This document shows positions 6,506-14,546 of a stretch of DNA of 21,443 nt, piece after piece; the stretch's first letter is position 1, and every line of letters begins with the position of its first letter. Location: the NCBI GenBank assembly GCA_000997475.1, contig LCEC01000006.1, forward strand, positions 1 through 21,443, read 5' to 3'. The DNA is from Parcubacteria group bacterium GW2011_GWB1_42_6. GTDB taxonomy: Bacteria; Patescibacteriota; Minisyncoccia; Portnoybacterales; GWB1-42-6. The notes below the pieces were generated by a model, which saw nothing but the letters and a program-made list of their open reading frames with translations, was not told where the DNA came from and did not search any database. The translations under genes were made by a program, and so were the position numbers.

Positions 6506-8010
6506 AAACAGCCATACATCAGAAACTCCCAACAAATTGGGACCAAAGAGAAAAACTACGAGATAAGGGACAATTTTGGACTCCCGCTTGGGTTGCTGAT
6601 GCTATGGTTGCTTATGTGGCACAAGGAGCAGATCTAGTTTTTGATCCAGGCGTTGGTAAAGGTGCGTTTTATGATTCTTTAAAGAAGCTAGATCGAAAAA
6701 CAAAATTCTACGGAACAGACATTGATCCTACAATAATTGACGAGGCTAAATCAGAAGGAATTTTTGATGATAACTCTAAAGTTGAAGTAAGAGACTTTAT
6801 TCTTAATCCTCCGCAAAAATTATTTAAGGCAATCGTAGCTAATCCGCCATATATTCGTCATCATCGACTCTCGCTAGAGCAAAAAAATCAGTTTCGTAAA
6901 ATAAGCTTGGTGAATCTTGGTAGTACTCTTGATGGACGGGCAGGACTCCATATTTATTTCTTAATACAGGCATTAACGTTATTAGATAAAGGCGGACGAC
7001 TCGCATTTATTATGCCAGCGGATACTTGTGAGGGTGTGTTTTCTAAAAAACTTTGGAGCTGGATTTCAAAAAAATATTGCATTGATGGCGTAATAACTTT
7101 TGAGCATAAAGCGACGCCATTTCCAGGCGTTGATACAAACGCAGTTATCTTTTTGGTAAAAAATGAAAAGCCAAAAGAAAAGATAACGTGGGCAAAATGC
7201 CTTAGCCCACAAGACAAAGGACTGTTTGAATTTTTGAAAAACGATTTAGTTGGTAAGAGCTATAAGGATATTGATATTTATGAACGAGATTTAATGGAAG
7301 CATTGTCGGTAGGGCTTTCAAGAGCACCGAGAACAGATCACGACTATGAGTTTACTCTAACTGATTTCGCCCGCGTTGTACGTGGTATTGCAACAGGCGC
7401 TAATGAGTTTTTTTTCCTCACGCGAGAGAAAGCAAAAGAAGCCGGTATTCCTGATAAGTATTTTATTCCTGCCGTAGGAAGAACGAGAGATGCGGAAGGA
7501 TCATATCTCACAAAAGACTCCCTTCTAAAACTCGAAGGGAAAGGTCGCCCAACTCTTCTTTTTTTTCCGAACGGATCACGTTGGGATGATATGCCAGAAA
7601 CAGTCAAAACCTACATTCTTAATGGGGAGAAAGCAGGACTTTCAAAACGCGCGCTCATCTCCACAAGACAACCTTGGTATAAAATGGAAGTAAGAGAAAT
7701 ACCTATATTTTTATTTTCCTATCTCGGTCGTCGTAACGCACGTTTTATTAAAAACGAAGCAGGCATTGTTCCGCTGACTGGATTTCTTTGTGTCTATCCT
7801 CGATCTAATGACGCGGAATACATCAAAAAATTATGGACAATTTTACAAGATCCAAATACAATCGCAAATTTACAACTGGTCGGAAAATCATATGGCTCAG
7901 GTGCGATTAAGGTTGAGCCAAGATCACTTGAACGGTTGCCCATCAGTTCTAATCTCGTTCACGAACTTGGGCTAAAGCCGATCAGATCAGAGTTATCTTT
8001 ATTCTCTTAA
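6502..8010 (+). CDS. N6-adenine DNA methyltransferase of the type II R-M system
   Basis: The 502-residue product has the gamma-type motif order: motif X-like GQFWTPAWVADAM (23-35), motif I VFDPGVGKGAFYD (46-58) for S-adenosylmethionine, an acidic TDID (72-75), and catalytic motif IV ANPPYIRHHRL (113-123). The C-terminal half is a target-recognition region like those of TaqI/Eco57I-class enzymes. It transfers a methyl group to adenine N6 and protects the host from the paired nuclease. The ATGA overlap with the nuclease stop implies translational coupling. Note that the nuclease comes first, so protection depends on the downstream gene. Modification specificity cannot be deduced. Confidence 0.9.
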   Translation: MKTAIHQKLPTNWDQREKLRDKGQFWTPAWVADAMVAYVAQGADLVFDPGVGKGAFYDSLKKLDRKTKFYGTDIDPTIIDEAKSEGIFDDNSKVEVRDFILNPPQKLFKAIVANPPYIRHHRLSLEQKNQFRKISLVNLGSTLDGRAGLHIYFLIQALTLLDKGGRLAFIMPADTCEGVFSKKLWSWISKKYCIDGVITFEHKATPFPGVDTNAVIFLVKNEKPKEKITWAKCLSPQDKGLFEFLKNDLVGKSYKDIDIYERDLMEALSVGLSRAPRTDHDYEFTLTDFARVVRGIATGANEFFFLTREKAKEAGIPDKYFIPAVGRTRDAEGSYLTKDSLLKLEGKGRPTLLFFPNGSRWDDMPETVKTYILNGEKAGLSKRALISTRQPWYKMEVREIPIFLFSYLGRRNARFIKNEAGIVPLTGFLCVYPRSNDAEYIKKLWTILQDPNTIANLQLVGKSYGSGAIKVEPRSLERLPISSNLVHELGLKPIRSELSLFS

Positions 8011-8014
8011 TTTT

Positions 8015-8074
8015 ATGTCGAAACAAAAAAGGCAAAAAGTTGAGTGGCAAATTAAAGATAATGGGTGTTGCTGA
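8015..8074 (+). pseudogene. Possible start of a lost third R-M gene
   Basis: Four bases after the methyltransferase stop an ATG opens a 19-codon frame (MSKQKRQKVEWQIKDNGCC) ending at TGA. The basic start reads like the beginning of a real protein cut short. It could be chance; no family can be named. Confidence 0.3.
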
Positions 8075-8091
8075 AGTAAAAGAGAAATTTT

Positions 8092-8256
8092 TTAGGAAAT
8101 AGTGTATGTCAGTTCGTTTTTGCCTTTGTTAGATTTAGGCTTAGGCGTTTCAAACCATTCTGGGTAAACTTTGAAGATACGTCTTAATTCCTGTATACTT
8201 TTATCAATATCCTCGAATTTGAGCCACTTTCTTGGTTCAAAGTTCCGGAGATCATG
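8092..8256 (-). pseudogene. C-terminal gene remnant, cut by the palindrome
   Basis: On the minus strand an open frame of about 55 codons (FEPRKWLKFEDIDKSIQELR, then RIFKVYPEWFETPKPKS) ends at a TAA (8092-8094). Its composition is protein-like, with alternating charged and hydrophobic residues. It has no start; its upstream end runs straight into the palindromic repeat at 8257-8326, beyond which a GIY-YIG gene lies on the other strand. I read it as the tail of a gene destroyed when the palindrome arrived. Family unknown. Confidence 0.5.
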
Positions 8257-8326
8257 CCCGCCTTCGCCTCGCAGTAGCTCGGCTTCGGCGTGACGCAGTC
8301 CGCCCCAGAAGACGAGCGAAGGCGGG
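8257..8326. repeat. GC-rich palindromic repeat, copy 2, upstream of a GIY-YIG gene
   Basis: Ends CCCGCCTTCGC and GCGAAGGCGGG are a perfect 11-bp inverted pair. The sequence matches 5284-5350 apart from two extra C. It ends 12 bp before the GIY-YIG start codon at 8339. Confidence 0.9.
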
Positions 8327-8338
8327 AAGATAAAATAT

Positions 8339-8569
8339 ATGTATTATGTGCATAGCTTAAAATGCAAAGATGGTTTCTATGTCGGCTGTACTGATAATAT
8401 TCAGGAAAGGATAGAGAAACATCGGAAAGGTCAAGCGCCAGCGACGGTCAATCGACTACCCATAAGCTTAGAATTCTACTTTGCCCTCGATGATAAATAC
8501 AAAGCATTTAAATTCGAAAAATATTTAAAATTAGGTTCCGGCAGAGCATTTTTAAAAAAACATTTCTAA
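8339..8569 (+). CDS. GIY-YIG superfamily nuclease, small (copy 1)
   Basis: The 76-residue product is a bare GIY-YIG domain. YYVHSLK at 2-8 and FYVGCTDN at 13-20 are the two signature strands, QERIEKH at about 22-28 supplies the catalytic Arg and a His, and KAFKFEKYLK near 55-64 holds the Glu. It resembles the URI-type small endonucleases (COG2827) that lack a DNA-binding domain. Family members cut DNA with a single metal-bound active site; the substrate here is unknown. A GC-rich palindrome ends 12 bp upstream, and no Shine-Dalgarno site is seen. It shares only moderate similarity with the two other GIY-YIG genes in the window, so they are not recent copies of each other. Confidence 0.85.
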   Translation: MYYVHSLKCKDGFYVGCTDNIQERIEKHRKGQAPATVNRLPISLEFYFALDDKYKAFKFEKYLKLGSGRAFLKKHF

Positions 8570-8582
8570 AATCCAATCCCCC

Positions 8583-9053
8583 ATGGATCAAAATTCTCAA
8601 ATCATTCATTCCTGGACAAGCCCGGAATTTATTAAAAAAGAAAGAGGCCGAGCATGGTTTTGGATTATAGGCGCGGCGGGACTTTTATTTTTGATCGCCG
8701 CCCTCTGGATGAAAAACTATGTTTTCGCGATAATCATTCCTTTGTTTGTTTTTGTTATTTTTTCTCAAGCGTTCAAAGAACCCGAAGAAATAGAATTATT
8801 GATTTCCAACGAAGGAATGGGACACGGCGAAAATTTCACGCCGTTTAAAGAAATGAAATCTTTCTGGGTATTCAGAGAAAAAGATTTGCCTTATGTTTCA
8901 ATCAAAATGGGAAAAAATCTCAAGCCGAATCTTTTTATTCCGATTCAAAACGAGGATCCGGAAAAAATTCAGGAAATATTGATAAAATTTATCCCACTGG
9001 AAGAGCAAGAAGAATCCATGATGGATAATCTGGCCGAAAGATTAAAAATTTAA
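8583..9053 (+). CDS. Conserved hypothetical two-helix membrane protein
   Basis: The 156-residue product has a short polar N terminus (IIHSWTSPEF), two hydrophobic segments at about 24-43 (AWFWIIGAAGLLFLIAALWM) and 46-63 (YVFAIIIPLFVFVIF), and a cytoplasmic-type soluble domain with alternating beta-strand-like stretches (IELLISNEGMGHGENFTPF, SFWVFREKDLPYVSIKM). The layout is like small bacterial PH-like membrane proteins, but I cannot name a family. It begins 13 bp after the GIY-YIG stop and may share its transcript. Confidence 0.75.
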   Translation: MDQNSQIIHSWTSPEFIKKERGRAWFWIIGAAGLLFLIAALWMKNYVFAIIIPLFVFVIFSQAFKEPEEIELLISNEGMGHGENFTPFKEMKSFWVFREKDLPYVSIKMGKNLKPNLFIPIQNEDPEKIQEILIKFIPLEEQEESMMDNLAERLKI

Positions 9054-9062
9054 AATCATTCG

Positions 9063-9116
9063 AGCCCTCGCGATTCAACGGATAGAACGCGAGATCGCGG
9101 AGCTCGCGATAGAGGC
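9063..9116 (+). pseudogene. Degenerate tRNA-Arg relic
   Basis: This segment aligns with the 5' two-thirds of the tRNA-Arg at 9135: shared CAACGGATAGA, a CGC and a GCGGAGCT block, with about three quarters of bases matching across the anticodon arm. The anticodon stem no longer pairs properly and the T-arm is missing. It looks like a decayed tandem copy. Confidence 0.6.
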
Positions 9117-9239
9117 GCGCCCCCGCACTTTAATGTCCCTATAGCTCAACGGATAGAGCGCAAGCTTGCGGAGCTTGAAATTAGGGTTCGATTCCCTATG
9201 GGGACACCAAAGTGCGGGGGTGAAATTCCTCGCGAGCTC
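9100..9239. repeat. Two-tier inverted repeat enclosing tRNA-Arg
   Basis: An inner perfect 12-bp pair (CCCCCGCACTTT at 9120-9131, AAAGTGCGGGGG at 9209-9220) and an outer perfect 10-bp pair (GAGCTCGCGA at 9100-9109, TCGCGAGCTC at 9230-9239) put the whole tRNA in the loop of a long stem. The inner right arm overlaps the final A of the encoded CCA. Confidence 0.9.
9135..9209 (+). tRNA. tRNA-Arg (GCG anticodon)
   Basis: Acceptor GTCCCTA/TGGGGAC, D-arm GCTC-AACGGATA-GAGC, anticodon arm CAAGC-TTGCGGA-GCTTG (anticodon GCG), T-arm TAGGG-TTCGATT-CCCTA, discriminator A and an encoded CCA. An unmodified GCG anticodon, rather than ACG, reads CGC/CGU codons. Confidence 0.93.
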
Positions 9240-9389
9240 ACACAACAAAAATTTAAAATGTAAACCTCAAAGTTGAAAATGATCACCGCCTTGGCGGGAT
9301 CCCGCGATAATAATAAATTAAAGGCGGCGGGACAATGTAAATTCTAAAAAATATAAATCTGTCGCGAAGCGACACATTAATTTTACATT
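9240..9389. other. Intergenic hairpins upstream of recG
   Basis: It holds a perfect 12-bp palindrome GCGGGATCCCGC near 9295, a GGCGG/CCGCC-rich tract, and the hairpin TGTCGC-GAA-GCGACA (9360-9374). A/T-rich words around TTTTACATTT recur in both orientations at about 9250-9265 and 9380-9415. No gene is seen. Confidence 0.5.
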
Positions 9390-11606
9390 TTGAGATTTAA
9401 ATTTTACATTATTTTGTATTCTCTCTCTTCCCCCATCCAATCCGTCTCCCGCGTTGCGCCCGCTTACCAAAAGCGGCTTTTAAAATTGGGGATAAAGAAT
9501 GTCCGAGATCTTCTTTATCATTTTCCTTTTCGTTATGACGATTTTTCGAAAATAATTTCAATCGTTGATCTCAAGCTCAATGAAACCGCCACCATTCAGG
9601 GCGAAGTGACGGAAATAGAAAACATAAAAACTTGGAAAAAAAAGATGACGGTCACCCAGGCTTTTGTCTGCGACAAAACAGGAATGATAAAAGCCGTCTG
9701 GTTCAATCAACCCTATCTTATTGATCAAATAAAAGAAGGCTCTCGAATCAGTCTTTCGGGAAAAATCGCTTTTGACGGCGTTCTCTTTATTTCCAATCCG
9801 GCCTATGAACGTTTGCCGCCCGCCGCTGATCGCCAAACGATGGATAATGAATCAAGGACGACAAGCGATAAGCGATTCGCGATTCGCGATTTGCGCCACA
9901 CGGGCCGCATAGTGCCGATTTATCCGGAAACCTCGGGCATAACTTCCAGATATTTAAGATATATCATTCAAATAATTCTCTCTTCTTGCTTTATTGAAGA
10001 CTGGCTGCCCCAAGAAATAAAAAAATCCAAAAATCTGCCGGATCTTAATGAAGCGATAAAAAAAATTCATTTTCCCGACTCGTTTCAAGAAATCAGCCGA
10101 GCAAAAAGACGGCTGGGATTTGACGAGCTTTTTTCAATTCAACTCGTCTCGGTCCGGCAAAAATTCCAATGGCAGAAACAAAGGGCGCCAGGAATTGAAT
10201 TTAACCAGCCCTTGATAAAAAATTTCGTGGATGGCCTTCCTTTCAAACTCACCGACGCTCAAAGAACCGCCGCCTGGGAAATTTTAAACGATATTTCAAA
10301 AACCGTCCCAATGAACCGCCTTTTGGAAGGAGACGTGGGATCGGGCAAAACCGTTGTGGCGGCAATCGCGGCTTTACAAACCGCCTTTGACGGCAAACAA
10401 GCCGCCTTTATGGCGCCCACGGAAATTTTGGCGCGCCAACACTTTGAAACAATAAAACATTTTTTTTCAAACCAAGACTTGCCGATTGCGTTTCTGGCCG
10501 GAAGCGATTGCCAAACAAATCTGCCGCGCCATTTCGGCAAAAAAGAAATAATCGAAAAAATAAAAAAAGGCGAAATAAAAATTATCGCCGGAACCCAAGC
10601 ATTGATTCAAAAAAAAGTGGAATTTAAAAATCTCGCCCTGGCGATTGTTGACGAACAGCATCGCTTTGGAGTCGCCCAGCGCGCCTCTTTGCAAAATAAT
10701 ATTTCCCGAATCAAAGATGATTCGCCCAAAGAAATTCCCCATCTCCTTTCAATGACCGCCACTCCCATTCCCCGCACTCTCGCTTTGGCCATCTATGGCG
10801 ATCTGGATATCTCCCGCTTGAATCAAGTTCCCAAAGACCGCAAAGAAATAATCACTAAAATCGTCAAACCGGCCGAAAGACAAAAATCCTACGAGTTCAT
10901 CCGCCAACAAATCAAGCAAAGCCGGCAAGCCTTCGTGATTTGTCCGCGCATTGAAAACGAATCAAATAAAGAAACCGGCGCGCAAATTTTTTCAGACAAA
11001 AGGAAAACGGCGTGGTTGGAAACAAAAGCGGCCGAAGAAGAATATAAAAAGCTTTCAAAAGAAATTTTTCCCGATCTGAAAATAGGATTGCTTCATGGCC
11101 GCCTCAAGCCCGCTCAAAAACAAAAAATAATGAAAGAATTTTCTGCCGGATCGATAGATATCCTTGTTTCCACTTCGGTGATTGAAATCGGCATCGATGT
11201 TCCCAATGCCAGCGTTATGATGATTGAAGGCGCCGACCGTTTCGGCTTGGCGCAGCTTCATCAATTCAGGGGCCGAGTCGGCCGAGGCAAACACCAATCA
11301 TATTGCCTGCTTTTTTCGCAGTCAAATTCCAAAGACTCCGCCTTGAGGCTCCGGGCATTGCTTGAAACAAAAACCGGTTTTGATTTGGCGGAAAAAGATC
11401 TCCTGCTTCGCGGACCCGGAGATTTCATCGGCACGCGCCAATCAGGCTTGCCCGACCTTTCAATGGCTTCGTTGACCGATTTTGAACTTGTCAGGCAAGC
11501 AAAAAATGAAGCAACAGCGATTCTTTCCAAAGATCCCGAATTAAAAAAATATCCGCTTTTGGCGGAAAAACTTTCAAAATTCAAAGAGATAATACATTTG
11601 GAATAA
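9390..11606 (+). CDS. recG: ATP-dependent DNA helicase RecG
   Basis: The 738-residue product has the RecG domain order. An N-terminal wedge/OB-fold follows a helical VAPAYQKRLLKLGI segment. The helicase core has Walker A GDVGSGKT (314-321), the DEQH box (421-424) in place of DEAH, SMTATPIPRTLA, and the C-terminal motifs STSVIEIGIDVPNASVM and QFRGRVGRG. RecG drives fork regression and Holliday junction branch migration. The listed start is a TTG at 9390; TTG at 9414 (MYSLSSPIQ) fits the family's N terminus better. Residues about 146-172 are an insert encoded over GCGATTC heptamers at about 9870-9895. The gene ends 8 bp from the convergent glycosyltransferase. Confidence 0.95.
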   Translation: MRFKFYIILYSLSSPIQSVSRVAPAYQKRLLKLGIKNVRDLLYHFPFRYDDFSKIISIVDLKLNETATIQGEVTEIENIKTWKKKMTVTQAFVCDKTGMIKAVWFNQPYLIDQIKEGSRISLSGKIAFDGVLFISNPAYERLPPAADRQTMDNESRTTSDKRFAIRDLRHTGRIVPIYPETSGITSRYLRYIIQIILSSCFIEDWLPQEIKKSKNLPDLNEAIKKIHFPDSFQEISRAKRRLGFDELFSIQLVSVRQKFQWQKQRAPGIEFNQPLIKNFVDGLPFKLTDAQRTAAWEILNDISKTVPMNRLLEGDVGSGKTVVAAIAALQTAFDGKQAAFMAPTEILARQHFETIKHFFSNQDLPIAFLAGSDCQTNLPRHFGKKEIIEKIKKGEIKIIAGTQALIQKKVEFKNLALAIVDEQHRFGVAQRASLQNNISRIKDDSPKEIPHLLSMTATPIPRTLALAIYGDLDISRLNQVPKDRKEIITKIVKPAERQKSYEFIRQQIKQSRQAFVICPRIENESNKETGAQIFSDKRKTAWLETKAAEEEYKKLSKEIFPDLKIGLLHGRLKPAQKQKIMKEFSAGSIDILVSTSVIEIGIDVPNASVMMIEGADRFGLAQLHQFRGRVGRGKHQSYCLLFSQSNSKDSALRLRALLETKTGFDLAEKDLLLRGPGDFIGTRQSGLPDLSMASLTDFELVRQAKNEATAILSKDPELKKYPLLAEKLSKFKEIIHLE

Positions 11607-11614
11607 ACGCGGAT

Positions 11615-13186
11615 CTAACCGGAAACAACCGTTGCTTCCAATTTTCTGTTTTTGGGCGTCACCCAAAAACCCATATATTTTCCCAGCATCAATCTCGTTT
11701 GAGCGTCCAAGCCGGGAAAAGTGCCAAAGACGATTATCGTCAAAGGCAGCAAGGCCCATTGAATAATCATCAATAAATAAACCGCGAAACTTTTATTTTT
11801 GGGTTTTGGAGGAAGAAGCATCGCGCCATAGATCGCCGAAGAAACCAAGCCAATCATCGCCAAAGTCATAATCACTCGAGTGACCTGCGGCAAATTGTAA
11901 GAAAGAACGGTAACGTTGAAAATCTGCCCGCCGAAAAATAAAGGCAGCCAGCCCAGAAGAAAAATTATCAAAGCATTGGTCGCCCAAGACCAGAAACCTT
12001 CTATGTGATTGAATGACCATTTGAATTTTGTCATAAAATCTATTTTTTCATTTTGCCAAAAACCATAAAGCAAATACGGAATATTTTCAGCCCCCCAGCC
12101 CCAACGCCGCTGCTGCTTAAAAACATTGATTGAAGTCTTTAAAACATTTTGAGCCAGATTGGCATCCATTGAAACAGGATAAAAAAGCGGAACAACTTTG
12201 TAGGCTCCGTCGTAGAAAAGAAGGGCTTGCCAGAAAATTCTTGAGTCTTCGGAAACATTTTTGGTCGCCCAAAAATCCATTTCCGCCAATGTTTTGAAAT
12301 TCATCGCGTGGGAAGAAAAGGTGGAAAGACGCTCCGGCCGCCCTTGCTGCATCAAATGCCAAAAAGTTCCGCTTTGCGCCACCACTCGCGAAAAAGAAGG
12401 CGTATCCCAAATATTATTGTTAAAAACCGGCACCGGCTGAAAACTGGAATGGATCCGATCTTCGGTTCGCAAAAAAACATAAGTCAGACGGGAAAAATAT
12501 TGGTCAAAAATAACCGTATCCACGTCAAAAACCGAAACCAAAATATTTTCATAGGGCAAACCTATCTTATCTATAATTTCTTCTTTAACCCGCCGCCCCG
12601 CCCAAGTTTCATTGGAACCTTTGCCGGAAATTTCGCCCTCGATGCCAGCCGGATGAACCGTTTTTAAAAAACGAAAAAAGGAAGAACCGAATTCCCGTTC
12701 GATTTTTTCGGCCACGATTTTTCCTTCATCCCCGGCTCTTTCTTCCGCGGCCAAAACCACGATCAGCTTGTCTTTGGGATATTTTGATTTTTGCAACGAA
12801 CGAAAAGTTTGCGAAACAACTTCGTGCGATTCTTTATACATCGGCAAAATCACCAAGTGGTACACCCGGCTCCAATCCAAATCATCGGCGATTTTTTCGT
12901 TTTGAAGCTTAGACAGCCAATCCGCCGCTGAAACCTTTTTCATTTCCAAAAAGCTTGTTCTTAAATGGATGGAAAGAAAAACGGTTTTAAGCAGCCAGTA
13001 AATATCAAACGCGATAATGAAAAAAGCGATAAAAACCGGCGAAGCCCAAGACATAAAGATGACAAAAAGAAGAGTTCCCCAAGCCAAAAAACCCGGCAAC
13101 ATTTCAAAAAAGCGATACAACCGCTTTTGCGCCGGATCGTTTATGTCGTTTGCGTTGCCGATTTTTATGTAATCCGATTTGGTCAT
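11615..13186 (-). CDS. Membrane-bound family 2 glycosyltransferase
   Basis: The 523-residue product has two N-terminal membrane segments (about 32-70), a GT-A catalytic domain and a C-terminal set of about four helices (from about 395 on). Catalytic landmarks are VILPMYKES (112-120), DVD (221-223) for metal and sugar-nucleotide binding, SEDSR (312-316), and QQRRWGWG (358-365), the Q/RxxRW signature of processive GT2 enzymes such as cellulose and hyaluronan synthases. It probably transfers sugars at the inner face of the membrane into a cell-surface glycan or lipid; donor and product are unknown. An array of 8-bp repeats lies directly before the ATG. It is convergent with recG. Confidence 0.85.
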   Translation of the reverse strand: MTKSDYIKIGNANDINDPAQKRLYRFFEMLPGFLAWGTLLFVIFMSWASPVFIAFFIIAFDIYWLLKTVFLSIHLRTSFLEMKKVSAADWLSKLQNEKIADDLDWSRVYHLVILPMYKESHEVVSQTFRSLQKSKYPKDKLIVVLAAEERAGDEGKIVAEKIEREFGSSFFRFLKTVHPAGIEGEISGKGSNETWAGRRVKEEIIDKIGLPYENILVSVFDVDTVIFDQYFSRLTYVFLRTEDRIHSSFQPVPVFNNNIWDTPSFSRVVAQSGTFWHLMQQGRPERLSTFSSHAMNFKTLAEMDFWATKNVSEDSRIFWQALLFYDGAYKVVPLFYPVSMDANLAQNVLKTSINVFKQQRRWGWGAENIPYLLYGFWQNEKIDFMTKFKWSFNHIEGFWSWATNALIIFLLGWLPLFFGGQIFNVTVLSYNLPQVTRVIMTLAMIGLVSSAIYGAMLLPPKPKNKSFAVYLLMIIQWALLPLTIIVFGTFPGLDAQTRLMLGKYMGFWVTPKNRKLEATVVSG

Positions 13187-13189
13187 GTT

Positions 13190-13221
13190 GGCATTTTAAC
13201 ATGTTAACATTTTAGCATTTG
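13190..13221 (-). repeat. Octamer repeat array before the glycosyltransferase start
   Basis: Read on the minus strand it is four degenerate 8-bp units: CAAATGCT, AAAATGTT, AACATGTT, AAAATGCC, ending 3 bp before the ATG. The same type of array, in the same orientation relative to the gene, precedes tsaD (14798-14829). Confidence 0.75.
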
Positions 13222-13235
13222 AATTTTGTTAATAT

Positions 13236-13367
13236 CTTTGAATTACGAAACTCGCTTATTGTCATTCCGGCCTGCCAACAGGCAGAGCCGGAATCCAGAT
13301 TTTATCTTAATTTTCTGGATTCCCGCTTGAGGCGGGAATGACAAATCGGGTGTTTCGCAATTCAAGG
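13236..13367. mobile_element. MITE-like palindromic element, copy 2
   Basis: This second copy of the element at 3223-3378 has the same inverted ends (CTTTGAATTACGAAAC / GTTTCGCAATTCAAGG), the same internal GTCATTCC...GGAATCCAGA and CTGGATTCC...GGGAATGAC modules, and one instead of two copies of the internal 24-bp unit. AATAT lies on both sides (13231-13235 and 13369-13373), a possible target duplication off by one base on the right. It separates the glycosyltransferase and SDR genes and could also terminate transcription. Confidence 0.85.
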
Positions 13368-13386
13368 CAATATGGCAATATGAGTT

Positions 13387-14073
13387 CTACCTCGCCGACT
13401 CCATTGTTATGTCAAAAACGTTTGATTGCTCGGGATAGTCGATTATGAATTTCAAAACCAAAGCCATTTCTTGAGGCGTCATAAATTTTTCCCGAGGCGC
13501 TTCGCGTTTTCCCCAATAATTAGTATCCACTCCCCCGGGACGGACAAGGCTCACTCTGATATTTTTCTTTTCTTCCTTGACTTGCATCCGCAAACCTTGA
13601 GTGTAGCCCTCCAAAGCGAATTTTGAAGCGCAATAAATCGGAGCGACGGGATTGGCCTGAACGCCGGCCGGAGAAGAAACATTAATGATATGGCCGGAAT
13701 CATTTTTCTTCATTTGCTTTAGAATTTCCCGAGTCAAAAAGACAAGTCCCTTCACGTTGGTGTCCATAATGTCATCGTACTCTTTCTCTTTGATTTCATC
13801 CAGGCGAGTGGGAAAACCGACTCCGGCGTTATTCACCAACACATCGATTTGAGGGAATTTTTTGGTTATGATTTTTGCCGTTTGCGCAACCGCTTTTGCG
13901 TCGCGGAGATCGCAAGGAAAAGCCGCGCAGTTTTGATTTTTCTTTGCGAGCGCTTCAAGCGTTTTTTTATTTCTGGACAACATTAAAATCCGATGGCCGT
14001 CTTTGGACATCAATTCAACCGCCGCTTTGCCTATGCCGGAGCTGGATCCCGTGATAATGATGGTTTTGGACAT
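13387..14073 (-). CDS. Short-chain dehydrogenase/reductase (SDR)
   Basis: The 228-residue product is a classical SDR with a Rossmann fold: cofactor loop TGSSSGIG (8-15), NNAG (81-84), Asn106 in DTNVKG, and the catalytic Ser near 133 (NVSSPAG), Tyr147 and Lys151 in YCASK. The SRNKK after the second strand suggests a preference for NADP(H), which is inference. It would oxidise or reduce an alcohol/carbonyl substrate; which one cannot be told from sequence. At 228 residues it is near the lower end for the family and ends without the usual C-terminal substrate cap. It is transcribed away from the tRNA-Glu locus. Confidence 0.9.
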   Translation of the reverse strand: MSKTIIITGSSSGIGKAAVELMSKDGHRILMLSRNKKTLEALAKKNQNCAAFPCDLRDAKAVAQTAKIITKKFPQIDVLVNNAGVGFPTRLDEIKEKEYDDIMDTNVKGLVFLTREILKQMKKNDSGHIINVSSPAGVQANPVAPIYCASKFALEGYTQGLRMQVKEEKKNIRVSLVRPGGVDTNYWGKREAPREKFMTPQEMALVLKFIIDYPEQSNVFDITMESAR

Positions 14074-14177
14074 GAATTTTTGAATTAGAATTAATATGAT
14101 ATTATCTAACGATTCTAACCGAATTAGAACGTTTTAGCAACTCTTGAGCTTGGTTTTTGAAATACGGAAAAATCCAT

Positions 14178-14206
14178 TTGCAAAATAGTTAAATTTCTGT
14201 TATGTT
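14178..14206 (+). promoter_or_regulatory. Promoter of the tRNA-Glu/GIY-YIG locus
   Basis: A -35 TTGCAA (14178-14183) and a -10 TATGTT (14201-14206) have a 17-bp spacer, and TGT precedes the -10 as an extended element. The 5' tRNA half starts about 20 bp downstream. No other promoter is visible before the intact tRNA at 14547, so the nuclease gene and the tRNA probably share this transcript. Confidence 0.7.
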
Positions 14207-14226
14207 ATTTAAAGCATCCGAATTCC

Positions 14227-14262
14227 GGCCCTATCGTCTAATGGTCAGGACGCCACGCTTTC
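14227..14262 (+). pseudogene. Isolated 5' half of tRNA-Glu
   Basis: These 36 bases are identical to the first 36 of the intact tRNA-Glu at 14547-14582 and stop right at the anticodon (CTTTC). A 30-bp double hairpin follows instead of the 3' half. Transcribed from the tRNA promoter, it would yield only half a tRNA. Confidence 0.9.
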
Positions 14263-14292
14263 CACCCTGCGGGTGACCACCCGAAGGGGTGG
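14263..14292. mobile_element. 30-bp double-hairpin element, copy 1
   Basis: Two adjacent hairpins: CACCC-TGC-GGGTG and CCACCC-GAAG-GGGTGG. It interrupts the tRNA-Glu sequence at the anticodon and ends 7 bp before a GIY-YIG start codon. Identical to 14658-14687. Confidence 0.85.
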
Positions 14293-14299
14293 CAATGTT

Positions 14300-14542
14300 A
14301 TGTTTTATGTTTATCTACTAAAAAGCAAAGCAGTCGATTGGAAATATATCGGTAGTTGCGCCGATTTAAGAAAAAGGTTCTTTGAGCATAACAATAGCAA
14401 AGTGAGATCGACAAAAAATAGAAAGCCTTATGATCTGGTTTATTACGAAGCTTATCCTGATAAAACATCCGCGCTAAAGAGAGAAAAAGAACTTAAAAAT
14501 AACAGCAGCAAAAAAGAAGAACTTTACAAAAGATTATTTTGA
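14300..14542 (+). CDS. GIY-YIG superfamily nuclease, small (copy 2), inserted in the tRNA-Glu locus
   Basis: The 80-residue product is a single GIY-YIG domain: YVYLLKS (3-9), WKYIGSCAD (14-22), LRKRFFEHN (23-31) with the catalytic Arg, and KTSALKREKELKN around 55-67 with the Glu. The start at ATG 14300 is preferred because an in-frame extension from 14273 translates the hairpin. A 36-bp piece of tRNA-Glu lies on each side, at 14227-14262 and 14547-14582, making a 320-bp unit. The sole visible promoter is that of the tRNA. The layout recalls homing-type elements that restore their target, but a bare GIY-YIG domain carries no obvious sequence recognition domain. Confidence 0.88.
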   Translation: MFYVYLLKSKAVDWKYIGSCADLRKRFFEHNNSKVRSTKNRKPYDLVYYEAYPDKTSALKREKELKNNSSKKEELYKRLF

Positions 14543-14546
14543 TTTT

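Noticed and set aside
4404..8010. UGA recoding, as in Gracilibacteria/SR1
   Set aside because: UGA serves as a normal stop for several genes (for example 6503-6505 and 16036-16038) and Trp/Gly codons are ordinary.
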